Source of the DNA: CADCVT01 sp036389155
GTDB lineage: Bacteria > Actinomycetota > Thermoleophilia > Solirubrobacterales > Solirubrobacteraceae
DNA length: 64,000 nt
Assembly (NCBI GenBank): GCA_036389155.1
Contig: DASVQN010000034.1
Location: 1-64,000 of the forward strand
Direction: 5' to 3'
How positions within the stretch are numbered: position 1 is the first letter of the stretch; each line of letters begins with the position of its first letter. The position numbers and the translations under genes were made by a program. Below are positions 50,037-56,675 of the stretch, in pieces. The notes beneath the pieces were generated by a model. The model worked only from the letters and a program-made list of their open reading frames with translations. It did not search any database and had not been told where the DNA came from.

Positions 50037-51292
50037 TGCTCGCGGCCGTCCTCGCGCTCGCGGCGTCGGCCGGGCACAGCGTCGACGGCCGCCCGCTCAC
50101 GGCGCAGCATCGCGGCGACCCCGACGCGCCGACGCGCGTCCTCGTCGTCGGGGCGGTCCACGGCGACGAGCCGGGGGGCAGGCGGGTGGCGGCGGCGGTG
50201 CTGAGGGCCGCGCCTCCACGGGGCGTCCAGGTCTGGGTCGTGCGCGACCTCAACCCGGACGGCGCGCGCAGGCACACGCGGCAGAACGCCCGCGGCGTCG
50301 ACCTCAACCGCAACTTCCCGCATCGCTGGCGCGCCGCGCCGCGCGGCCGGTACTGGCCGGGGAGGAGGGCGGGGAGCGAGCCCGAGACGCGGTACGCGAT
50401 GCGGCTGATCCGCGAGATCCGCCCCGACGTCACCGTCTGGCTGCACCAGCCGTACGGGTACGTCGTCCCGCCGGCGGGCGCCGACGGGGCGATCGTGAGG
50501 AGGTACGCGCGGACGGCGGGGATGAAGGTCCGTCGCCTGCCGCGCTACCGCGGCACCGCTGCCGGGTGGGAGAACGCGCAGCTGCCCGGCGGGGGCGCGT
50601 TCGTCGTCGAGCTGCCCGCGGGGACGCCGAGCCGCGCGACGGTGGACAGGCACGTGCGCGCGGTGTGGGCGGCGTCGCGCGCCGCCGCGAGCGCCGCGCA
50701 GGCCCGGGCCGGCGAGGGCGACGCGACCGCGGCGAGGCCGAAGATCCACTGGGACCCGATCCCCTTCCCCCTGCAGCGCAAGCGCCAGATGCGCCGCTAC
50801 GCCAAGCGCCACTACGGCCTGAGCACCCACCTGCTGAAGGACCCCGAGGTCGTCGTCGAGCACTTCACCGCCGGCGACACCTACGCGAGCGCCCGCAACA
50901 CGTTCGCCGCCAACCGGCCGGACCTCGGCGAGCTGCCCGGTACGTGCGCGCACTTCGTCATCGACAAGCGCGGCACGATCCACCAGCTCGTCTCGCTGAA
51001 GCTCATGTGCCGCCACACCGTCGGCCTCAACCACGTCGCGTTCGGGATCGAGCACGTCGGGCGCAGCGACGCGCAGGTCATGGGCAACCGGCGCCAGCTC
51101 CGCGCGTCGCTCGCCCTCACGCGCTGGCTCCAGGCGCGCGACGGGATCGCCACGAAGAACGTCATCGGCCACGCGGAGTCGCTCACCAGCCCGTTCCACC
51201 ACGAGCTCGTGAAGGCGTGGCGCCGCCTCACGCACGGGGACTTCGCGAAGAAGGCGATGGACCGCTACCGACGCAAGCTCGCCGATGGATGA
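50036..51292 (+). CDS. M14 peptidase fused to N-acetylmuramoyl-L-alanine amidase
   Basis: This 418-residue protein joins two zinc-dependent cell-wall hydrolases. Residues about 30-215 are an M14-family carboxypeptidase of the MpaA/DUF2817 kind: His42 and Glu45 (GAVHGDEPGG), the substrate Arg in GVDLNRNFPHRW, zinc-ligand His137 (WLHQPYG) and catalytic Glu192 (FVVELPAG). Residues about 235-418 are an amidase_2/PGRP-type domain with zinc-ligand candidates His276 (VEHFTAG) and His379 (VIGHAES). The first would cut a peptide bond at a diamino acid, the second the bond between muramic acid and L-Ala. The N-terminus MLAAVLALAASAG is a short hydrophobic stretch that may serve as a weak signal peptide. 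Its ATG overlaps the isochorismatase stop. Confidence 0.88.
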   Translation: MLAAVLALAASAGHSVDGRPLTAQHRGDPDAPTRVLVVGAVHGDEPGGRRVAAAVLRAAPPRGVQVWVVRDLNPDGARRHTRQNARGVDLNRNFPHRWRAAPRGRYWPGRRAGSEPETRYAMRLIREIRPDVTVWLHQPYGYVVPPAGADGAIVRRYARTAGMKVRRLPRYRGTAAGWENAQLPGGGAFVVELPAGTPSRATVDRHVRAVWAASRAAASAAQARAGEGDATAARPKIHWDPIPFPLQRKRQMRRYAKRHYGLSTHLLKDPEVVVEHFTAGDTYASARNTFAANRPDLGELPGTCAHFVIDKRGTIHQLVSLKLMCRHTVGLNHVAFGIEHVGRSDAQVMGNRRQLRASLALTRWLQARDGIATKNVIGHAESLTSPFHHELVKAWRRLTHGDFAKKAMDRYRRKLADG

Positions 51293-51668
51293 CACGATCC
51301 GCCGCGTCCTGACCGCCTACCGGACGTGGGCGGTCGTGGGATGCTCGCCCGACCCCATCCGCGACTCGCACTCGATCGCCGACCTGCTCGAGCGCCGCGG
51401 GTACGACGTCGTGCGCGTCAACCCGCACTGGGACGAGGCCTACCCGTCGCTCGACGCGGCCGCGGCCGAGCACGAGATCGAGGTGGTCGATGTCTTCCGC
51501 CGCTCCGACCAGGCGGGCGCGCACGTCGACGAGGCGATCGCCATCGGAGCGAAGGCGGTCTGGCTGCAGCTCGGCGTGATCGACGAGGCGGCGGCGCGGC
51601 GGGCGCGGGAGGCCGGCCTCGACGTCGTGATGGACCGCTGCCCGCGGATCGAGCTGCCGCAGCTCTAG
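51285..51668 (+). CDS. CoA-binding domain protein
   Basis: This 127-residue protein is a Rossmann-type CoA-binding domain like YccU: the motif WAVVGCSPDPIRDSHSIADL near the N-terminus, RVNPHWDEAYPSL, VVDVFRRSDQAG and AVWLQLGVIDEAA. The family binds CoA or a nucleotide and its exact role is unknown. It overlaps the upstream peptidase-amidase gene by 8 bases and ends 4 bases into the convergent glycoside-hydrolase-like gene. Confidence 0.88.
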   Translation: MDDTIRRVLTAYRTWAVVGCSPDPIRDSHSIADLLERRGYDVVRVNPHWDEAYPSLDAAAAEHEIEVVDVFRRSDQAGAHVDEAIAIGAKAVWLQLGVIDEAAARRAREAGLDVVMDRCPRIELPQL

Positions 51669-52813
51669 CTCCGGAGGAGGGAGACGCGGGACGTCGCCGG
51701 CGAGGGAACCGCCGCCCGCACGGTGAGCCGCACCCGGCGGACGCGCCGCAGCGCGCGCGGGACGCGCAGGCGCAGCGTCGCGGTCGGCTGCGCCGCGCTC
51801 GTCCGGTAGCCCCGCATGGCGATCCTCCGCCCGCCGAGCCGCACCGCGACGCGTCCGCGGCACCGCGCGACCCGGCACCTCGCGCGCAGCACGAGGCGGG
51901 TCCGCCGGCCGTGCGCCGTCCACCGCAGCGGCGCCCGCTGGGCGCCCAGCTGCGCGGCGAGGGTCACGAGGCTCGGCCGCGCCGTCCCGTCGGCCCGGAC
52001 GAGCCCGGCGTCGAGGCGCGACGAGGCGCTCGCCCGCCAGTGGTAGACGTACATCCGCGTGATCCGCGGCCGCGCCGCCGCGAGCGCGAACGCCCGCGCG
52101 ATCGAGCGGGCGGCGCGGCCCTCGTCCGTCGTCAGGGCGGACCCGCGGATCGCCACGATCCCGCCGGTCTCCTCGATCCACAGGCGTCCGGGCACGGCCG
52201 CCAGCACGCGGTCGGTCCCGGTCGTGCGCCCGTACGTCACGTCGGCGTAGTTGTGCAGCCCCCACAGCCGCGGCCGCAGGCCGGTCGCCGCCCGGAAGCG
52301 CTGCAGCCACCGCACGTACGCGCCGGAGTCGAGGACGTCGGCCGCGACCACCGTGCAGCCCGGGCACGCGGCGACGAGCTCCTCGTAGTAGCCGGCGACG
52401 GCGCCGGGCAGCGCCGCGACCGGCTGGGAGCGGTGGTTGGCCTCGTTCCACGTCGTGTAGGTGCGGACCTGGGGGAAGCGCGCCGCGAACGCGCGGACCG
52501 CCCGGGCGTAGGCGGCGCGGGTCGGGTAGACGCACGGCGACGCCGGGCACCGCGTGTCGCGCCCGTGCTCGAACGCGACGTGCGGCTCGAACCCGGCCGC
52601 CGCGCTGGCGGCGAGCCAGCCCGCGACGCGGTCGGGCTCGGTGATGGCCGCGTTCCACGGCACCACGAGCCGCGCATGGCGCAGGCCCAGCGCGCGGAGG
52701 CGGCCGTCCTGCCAGGCGTCGCTCGTCTGGTCGGAGAGCCCGACGGTGACGGCCCGCGCGGGCGCGGGCGCGAGCAGGAGCGCGAAGGCGAGCAGGAGGA
52801 GGGAGCGGCGCAT
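51665..52813 (-). CDS. Secreted glycoside-hydrolase-like protein (clan A TIM barrel)
   Basis: This 382-residue protein has a signal peptide (LLLLAFALLLAPAPARA). The barrel resembles family 5/39-type glycosidases: TYTTWNEANHRSQP holds a candidate acid/base Glu and RLWIEETGG a candidate nucleophile Glu. The last 90 residues are an Arg-rich beta-type tail (TRLVLRARCRVARCRGRV, then RALRRVRRVRLTVRA) that includes two Cys. Substrate and family assignment are uncertain because no full family motif is present. It is divergent from the small secreted protein gene, with an inverted repeat between them. Confidence 0.8.
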   Translation of the reverse strand: MRRSLLLLAFALLLAPAPARAVTVGLSDQTSDAWQDGRLRALGLRHARLVVPWNAAITEPDRVAGWLAASAAAGFEPHVAFEHGRDTRCPASPCVYPTRAAYARAVRAFAARFPQVRTYTTWNEANHRSQPVAALPGAVAGYYEELVAACPGCTVVAADVLDSGAYVRWLQRFRAATGLRPRLWGLHNYADVTYGRTTGTDRVLAAVPGRLWIEETGGIVAIRGSALTTDEGRAARSIARAFALAAARPRITRMYVYHWRASASSRLDAGLVRADGTARPSLVTLAAQLGAQRAPLRWTAHGRRTRLVLRARCRVARCRGRVAVRLGGRRIAMRGYRTSAAQPTATLRLRVPRALRRVRRVRLTVRAAVPSPATSRVSLLRS

Positions 52814-52841
52814 GGACCGACGACGCGGTCCCGCGGCTTTC

Positions 52842-52859
52842 GTCAGCGACCGCGCTGAC
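52842..52859. repeat. Inverted repeat in the divergent control region
   Basis: GTCAGCG (52842-52848) and CGCTGAC (52853-52859) flank ACCG in the 108-base gap between the glycoside-hydrolase-like gene and the small secreted protein gene. It starts 29 bases upstream of the minus-strand start codon and may be an operator. Confidence 0.45.
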
Positions 52860-52908
52860 AGATCGCAGCCCGGCGCGTCCTCCCCCCGAACCCCCCGACC
52901 ACCTCTTC

Positions 52909-52915
52909 AAGGAGG
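52909..52915 (+). promoter_or_regulatory. Consensus ribosome-binding site
   Basis: AAGGAGG lies 6 bases before the ATG of the small secreted protein. It is the strongest ribosome site in the window, in contrast to the leaderless starts common here, and suggests high expression of this gene. Confidence 0.9.
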
Positions 52916-52921
52916 CCATCC

Positions 52922-53188
52922 ATGTCGCAGGACAAGAAGCGCCCGCTCATCGCCCTCGTCGCCGCCGGCGCCCTCGCGCTGTCGGGCGCGGGAAGCGCGT
53001 ACGCGTGCGGCGGCGACCGCGGCGGCGACGACGCGGGCAACTACCCGGGCGAGACCGCGCCCGCGACCGACACCACGTCGGCGCCGACCTCGACCGACTC
53101 GACGGCGACGGCCGCCTCGGCGCGCAGCGCCAGGGCCCGCCGCGCCCGCGCCCGCCGGGCGCGCGCCGGCCGCGCGGCGCAGCGCTAG
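52922..53188 (+). CDS. Small secreted protein with Arg/Ala tail
   Basis: This 88-residue protein has a signal peptide (RPLIALVAAGALALSGAGSA) ending at about residue 27, a Gly/Asp-rich section (CGGDRGGDDAGNYPGE), a Thr/Ser/Ala-rich middle and a tail of 24 residues with 10 Arg (ASARSARARRARARRARAGR). No homologue is recognised. The strong ribosome site argues it is a real and abundant product. The single Cys after the signal peptide and the cationic tail might attach it to the cell envelope. It overlaps the convergent crotonase gene by 4 bases. Confidence 0.8.
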   Translation: MSQDKKRPLIALVAAGALALSGAGSAYACGGDRGGDDAGNYPGETAPATDTTSAPTSTDSTATAASARSARARRARARRARAGRAAQR

Positions 53189-53964
53189 CGGCCCTGCCAG
53201 CGGGGTGCGCGCTTCTCGGAGAAGGCGCGCACCCCCTCGCGCATGTCCTCGGAGGCGAAGCACGCCTCGCGCAGCGCGATGAGCTCCCGCTCGACCTCCT
53301 CGTCGAGCCGCACGTCGGCCGCCAGCAGCTCGCGGAGCAGGCGCTTGTTGCCGCGCACCGACAGCGGCGCGTTGGCCGCGAGCTCGCCGGCGAAGGCGAT
53401 CGACGCCGCCTCGACGTCCTCCTCCACGCGGCTGACGAGCCCCCACGCCAGCCCGAGCCGCGCGTCGATGTTGCGCCCGAGCAGGAACAGCTCGCGCGTG
53501 CGCGGCGCGCCGATGGCCTGGATGAACCGCCGCAGCCCGGTGTGCGAGTAGACGAGCCCGAGCTTGGCGGGCGGCATCCCCAGCTTGATCCCCTCCGCCG
53601 CGATGCGGAAGTCGCAGCACAGCGCCATCTCCAGGCCGCCGCCGATCGTGTGGCCGGGCAGCGCGGCGACGACCGGTGCGTCGCAGCCCTCGAGCGCGTC
53701 GAGCGCCGCCGTGAACGGGTGCGCGACCAGCCGCTCGGCGCGGACGGCGAACACGTCCTCGGGGATGTCGCCGATGTCGTAGCCGGCCGAGAACATCCCG
53801 TGCGCGCCCGTCAGGATGAGGCAGCGCGCCCCGCCGTGCTCGGTCACCGCGACCGCGAGCGCGTCGAGGATCGCGTGGTCGAGCGCGTTGCGCTTGGCGG
53901 GGTTGGAGATCGTGAGCCGGACGATCCCCTCCGCCGGCTCGTCGACGAGGAGCTCGCCGGGCAC
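53185..53964 (-). CDS. Enoyl-CoA hydratase/isomerase-family protein (possible decarboxylase)
   Basis: This 259-residue crotonase-superfamily protein has the oxyanion-hole motifs GMFSAGYDIGDIP and PGHTIGGGLEMAL. The usual catalytic Glu of hydratases in the PE motif is replaced: the segment reads GMPPAKLGLVYSHTGLRR, with an Ala in that place and a Tyr nearby. The same segment in methylmalonyl-CoA decarboxylases of the YgfG type has a similar arrangement, so hydratase activity is doubtful and a decarboxylase or isomerase is likelier. The GTG at 53964 overlaps the stop of the biotin-carrier gene by one base, so the two are coupled and may work on the same acyl-CoA. Confidence 0.86.
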   Translation of the reverse strand: MPGELLVDEPAEGIVRLTISNPAKRNALDHAILDALAVAVTEHGGARCLILTGAHGMFSAGYDIGDIPEDVFAVRAERLVAHPFTAALDALEGCDAPVVAALPGHTIGGGLEMALCCDFRIAAEGIKLGMPPAKLGLVYSHTGLRRFIQAIGAPRTRELFLLGRNIDARLGLAWGLVSRVEEDVEAASIAFAGELAANAPLSVRGNKRLLRELLAADVRLDEEVERELIALREACFASEDMREGVRAFSEKRAPRWQGR

Positions 53965-54176
53965 TACTCCAGCACGACCAGGGTGTCCCCCTCGTTCACG
54001 GCCTGCCCCTCCTCGCAGAGGATCTCCTTGACCTTCCCGGAGTCCTCCGCCTCGACCGGCATCTCCATCTTCATCGACTCCAGGATGACGACGGTGTCGC
54101 CCTCCTCGATCGTCTGACCGACCTGGCACTCGATCTTCCACACGGTGCCGGTGATGTGCGCTTCGACGTCAGGCAT
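53964..54176 (-). CDS. Small biotin carboxyl carrier protein
   Basis: This 70-residue protein is a single biotinyl/lipoyl domain. ESMKMEMP (Lys36) is the standard biotin-attachment motif, and the rest (GTVWKIECQVGQTIEEGDTV, then AVNEGDTLVVLE) is the usual flattened beta barrel. Such stand-alone domains act as carriers for acyl-CoA carboxylases or decarboxylases. It is coupled to the crotonase-like gene by a one-base overlap. TAGTGT 8 bases before the ATG suggests a leaderless mRNA. No carboxylase or carboxyltransferase subunit is adjacent. Confidence 0.93.
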   Translation of the reverse strand: MPDVEAHITGTVWKIECQVGQTIEEGDTVVILESMKMEMPVEAEDSGKVKEILCEEGQAVNEGDTLVVLE

Positions 54177-54184
54177 GGCGCGGC

Positions 54185-54190
54185 ACACTA
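54185..54190 (-). promoter_or_regulatory. -10 element for the biotin-carrier/crotonase operon
   Basis: TAGTGT on the minus strand lies 8 bases before the ATG at 54176, placing the transcript start at or near the start codon. No clear -35 is visible. Confidence 0.45.
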
Positions 54191-54249
54191 GAGCCTCGAC
54201 CGGCGGGCGAATCGCGTCCTCACATCTTCCGACCATCGGGCTAATGGGA

Positions 54250-54361
54250 GGTTGAGGTCCTCGCCTTACCTTGGCTGACACCGGCGGCTTGACCCAGCTG
54301 CCGGGGCTCCCGAGGCAACCAGGGGAGGGGCGCGTGCAACGGGACAGGCGCGCCCCTCTCC
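54250..54361 (+). ncRNA. Candidate structured small RNA in the glpK upstream gap
   Basis: Three stacked helices fit a plus-strand RNA: GGTTG (54250-54254) and CCTCG (54259-54263) pair with CGAGG (54311-54315) and CAACC (54316-54320); CCGGCGGC (54281-54288) pairs with GCTGCCGG (54297-54304); and 54322-54334 pairs with 54349-54361 in a 13-bp terminator-like stem. In the last two helices the only non-Watson-Crick pair is G-T, which is a wobble in plus-strand RNA but would be a C-A mismatch in minus-strand RNA. The flanking genes both appear leaderless with promoters pointing outwards, so the region is not an obvious leader. No known RNA family is recognised. TAATGG at 54242 could be a -10. Confidence 0.4.
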
Positions 54362-54403
54362 GCCTCGTAGACGGGGACCGGACGGGACGCTGCGGTCGTC
54401 GCA

Positions 54404-54409
54404 TAGTTT
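54404..54409 (+). promoter_or_regulatory. -10 element for glpK
   Basis: TAGTTT lies 7 bases before the GTG at 54417, so the glpK mRNA would begin at or near its start codon. No clear -35 is visible. Confidence 0.45.
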
Positions 54410-54416
54410 GTCGCCT

Positions 54417-55868
54417 GTGATCCTGTCGATCGACCAGGGGACGACCGGGACGACGTGCCTCGTCTTCGACGACGACGGCGTCCTCGCCGGGCGTGCGTAC
54501 CGCGAGTTCACCCAGCACTTCCCGAAGCCCGGATGGGTCGAGCACGACGCGGACGAGATCTGGCGGGTCACCGAGGCGGTCGCCCGCGAGGCGCTCGACG
54601 ACGCGGGCGTCGACCAGCCCGCCGCGATCGGGATCACCAACCAGCGCGAGACCGTCTGCGTCTGGGACCCCTCGACGGGCGAGCCGCTGCACCGCGCGCT
54701 CGTCTGGCAGGACCGCCGCACCGCCGCCCGCTGCGCCGAGCTGCGCGAGCAGGGCGCCGAGGAGCTCGTCCGCGAGCGCACCGGCCTCGTCCTCGACCCG
54801 TACTTCAGCGCGACCAAGATCGAGTGGCTGCTGCGCAACGTCGACGGGCTGGCCGAGCGCGCCCGGGACGGCCGCGCGGTCTTCGGCACGGTCGACGCGT
54901 GGGTGATCTTCAAGCTCACGGGCGAGCTCGTCACGGACGCGACGAACGCGTCGCGCACGCTGCTCTACGACATCCGCGAGGGGCGCTGGGACCCCGAGCT
55001 GCTCGACCTCTTCGGCGTCCCCGAGAACGCGCTGCCCCGCGTCGTCCCGTCGATCGGCGAGGTCGGCCGCACGCCGGAGGGGATCCCGGTGACGGGCATC
55101 GCCGGCGACCAGCAGGCGGCGCTCTACGGGCAGGGCTGCCTCGACCCCGGCCAGGGCAAGAACACGTACGGCACCGGCTCGTTCGTCCTGCTCAACACCG
55201 GCGACGACCCGCCCGACCCGCCCCACGGCGTCCTCGCCACCGTCGCGTGCGGGATCGGCGACCGCCGCGTCTACGCGCTGGAGGCCTCGATCTTCGTGAC
55301 CGGGGCCGCGGTGCAGTGGCTGCGCGACGGGCTCGGGCTGATCGAGACGGCGGGGGAGACGGACGCGATCGCGCGCAGCGTCGACTCGACCGAGGGCGTC
55401 CTCTTCGTGCCGGCGCTCACGGGCCTCGGCTCCCCCCATTGGGACCCGTACGCACGCGGGACGATCGTCGGGATCACGCGAGGGACGACGCGGGCGCACC
55501 TCGTCCGCGCGACGCTCGAGGCGATCGCCTTCCAGACCGCGGACGCGATCGACGCGATGGGGGGCGCGGGGCCGCCGCTGCGCGAGCTGCGCGCCGACGG
55601 CGGCGCGTCGGAGAACGACTTCCTCATGCAGTTCCAGGCCGACGTCCTCGGCGTGCCCGTCGTGGTGCCGGAGGTGGCGGAGACGACCGCGCTCGGCGCC
55701 GCGTTCCTCGCCGGCGTCGGCGTCGGGATGTGGACGCAGGGCCGCGTGCGCGAGCTGTGGCGCGAGCGCGCCAGGTTCGAGCCGCGGATGTCGGAGGACG
55801 AACGCGCCACCCGGCGCGCGGAGTGGTCGCGCGCGGTCGAGCGTGCCCTTCGTTGGGCGGAGGGGTAA
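54417..55868 (+). CDS. glpK: Glycerol kinase
   Basis: This 483-residue FGGY-family kinase makes glycerol 3-phosphate from glycerol and ATP. SIDQGTTGTTCLVFD is the N-terminal phosphate loop, ITNQRETVCVWD and KIEWLLRNVDG are conserved substrate regions, and TGIAGDQQAALYGQGC, KNTYGTGSFVLLNTG, GLGSPHWDPYARGTI and RADGGASENDFLMQFQADVL complete the family pattern. The GTG at 54417 is chosen over a TTG nine bases earlier because it begins the conserved strand and follows a TAGTTT hexamer. The acyltransferase gene follows after 12 bases. Together they would make glycerol 3-phosphate and start phospholipid acylation. Confidence 0.96.
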   Translation: MILSIDQGTTGTTCLVFDDDGVLAGRAYREFTQHFPKPGWVEHDADEIWRVTEAVAREALDDAGVDQPAAIGITNQRETVCVWDPSTGEPLHRALVWQDRRTAARCAELREQGAEELVRERTGLVLDPYFSATKIEWLLRNVDGLAERARDGRAVFGTVDAWVIFKLTGELVTDATNASRTLLYDIREGRWDPELLDLFGVPENALPRVVPSIGEVGRTPEGIPVTGIAGDQQAALYGQGCLDPGQGKNTYGTGSFVLLNTGDDPPDPPHGVLATVACGIGDRRVYALEASIFVTGAAVQWLRDGLGLIETAGETDAIARSVDSTEGVLFVPALTGLGSPHWDPYARGTIVGITRGTTRAHLVRATLEAIAFQTADAIDAMGGAGPPLRELRADGGASENDFLMQFQADVLGVPVVVPEVAETTALGAAFLAGVGVGMWTQGRVRELWRERARFEPRMSEDERATRRAEWSRAVERALRWAEG

Positions 55869-55880
55869 CTTCTCCTACCT

Positions 55881-56675
55881 GTGCCGGAAGACCTCGTGAA
55901 GATGAAGGAGCAGGTCTACAAGGACCCGCGCCCCAAGGAGTACTTCGACCGCTTCCACGAGCGCTCGCGCACCCGCGAGCCGGACCCCATGTACGAGCTC
56001 GTCCGCTTCGTGACGACGATCTACGCGCTGACGTTCTTCCGGGCGCAGTGCATCTCCTCGGAGAAGGTCCCGCAGTCCGGCCCGGTCATCCTCGCGCCGA
56101 ACCACTTCTCGTTCATGGACCACTTCTTCCTCGGCGCGTTCATCCGCCGCAAGGTGCGGTTCATGGCCAAGTCGCAGCTCTTCAAGCCGCCGCTGCAGTT
56201 CGTCTACACCCACGGCGGCGTGTTCCCGGTGCGCCGCGGCGTGCGCGACGAGGACGCGTTCATCACCGCGCACTCCGTCCTCAAGCGCGACGGCTGCATC
56301 GCGATGTACTGCGAGGGCGGCCGGTCGCGGACCGGCAAGCTCGCCGACAAGCCGAAGCCGGGCATCGGCCGGCTGGCGCTGGAGAGCGGCGCGCCGATCG
56401 TGCCCGTCGCCATCCACGGCTCCAGCCACGTGCGCAACTGGAAGAAGCTCCAGTTTCCCAAGGTCACCGTGCAGTACGGCGACCCGATCCGCTTCGAGAG
56501 CGTCGAGGACCCCACGCGCGATCAGCAGCAGGCGGTCGCCGAGGAGATCTTCGACGAGATCAAGCGCCTCTACGCCGGGCTCGAGCAGCTCGGGCGACGC
56601 GGCGTGATGGAGCGCGTGCGCGAGGAGCGCCGCGCGCTGCGGCGCGCCAAGCGCAAGCGCGTCGCCAGCGCCTAG
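55881..56675 (+). CDS. 1-acylglycerol-3-phosphate acyltransferase (PlsC-like)
   Basis: This 264-residue acyltransferase has the catalytic HX4D motif in PNHFSFMDHFF (His75, Asp80), the phosphate-binding block YCEGGRSRTGK (residues 144-154) and the conserved Pro in PIVPVAIHGSS. It lies 12 bases downstream of glpK and begins with GTG, probably in the same operon. The family acylates lysophosphatidate or related lysolipids at the membrane. The C-terminus is a highly basic helix (RVREERRALRRAKRKRVASA), which may bind membrane lipids. The 4-base tail overlap with the sugar dehydrogenase gene is convergent. Confidence 0.93.
   Translation: MPEDLVKMKEQVYKDPRPKEYFDRFHERSRTREPDPMYELVRFVTTIYALTFFRAQCISSEKVPQSGPVILAPNHFSFMDHFFLGAFIRRKVRFMAKSQLFKPPLQFVYTHGGVFPVRRGVRDEDAFITAHSVLKRDGCIAMYCEGGRSRTGKLADKPKPGIGRLALESGAPIVPVAIHGSSHVRNWKKLQFPKVTVQYGDPIRFESVEDPTRDQQQAVAEEIFDEIKRLYAGLEQLGRRGVMERVREERRALRRAKRKRVASA

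Noticed and set aside
54250..54320. SAM-type riboswitch
   Set aside because: A GGTTGAGG ... GGCAACC pattern is superficially similar, but the expected junction and pseudoknot segments are absent and the downstream gene is glycerol kinase.
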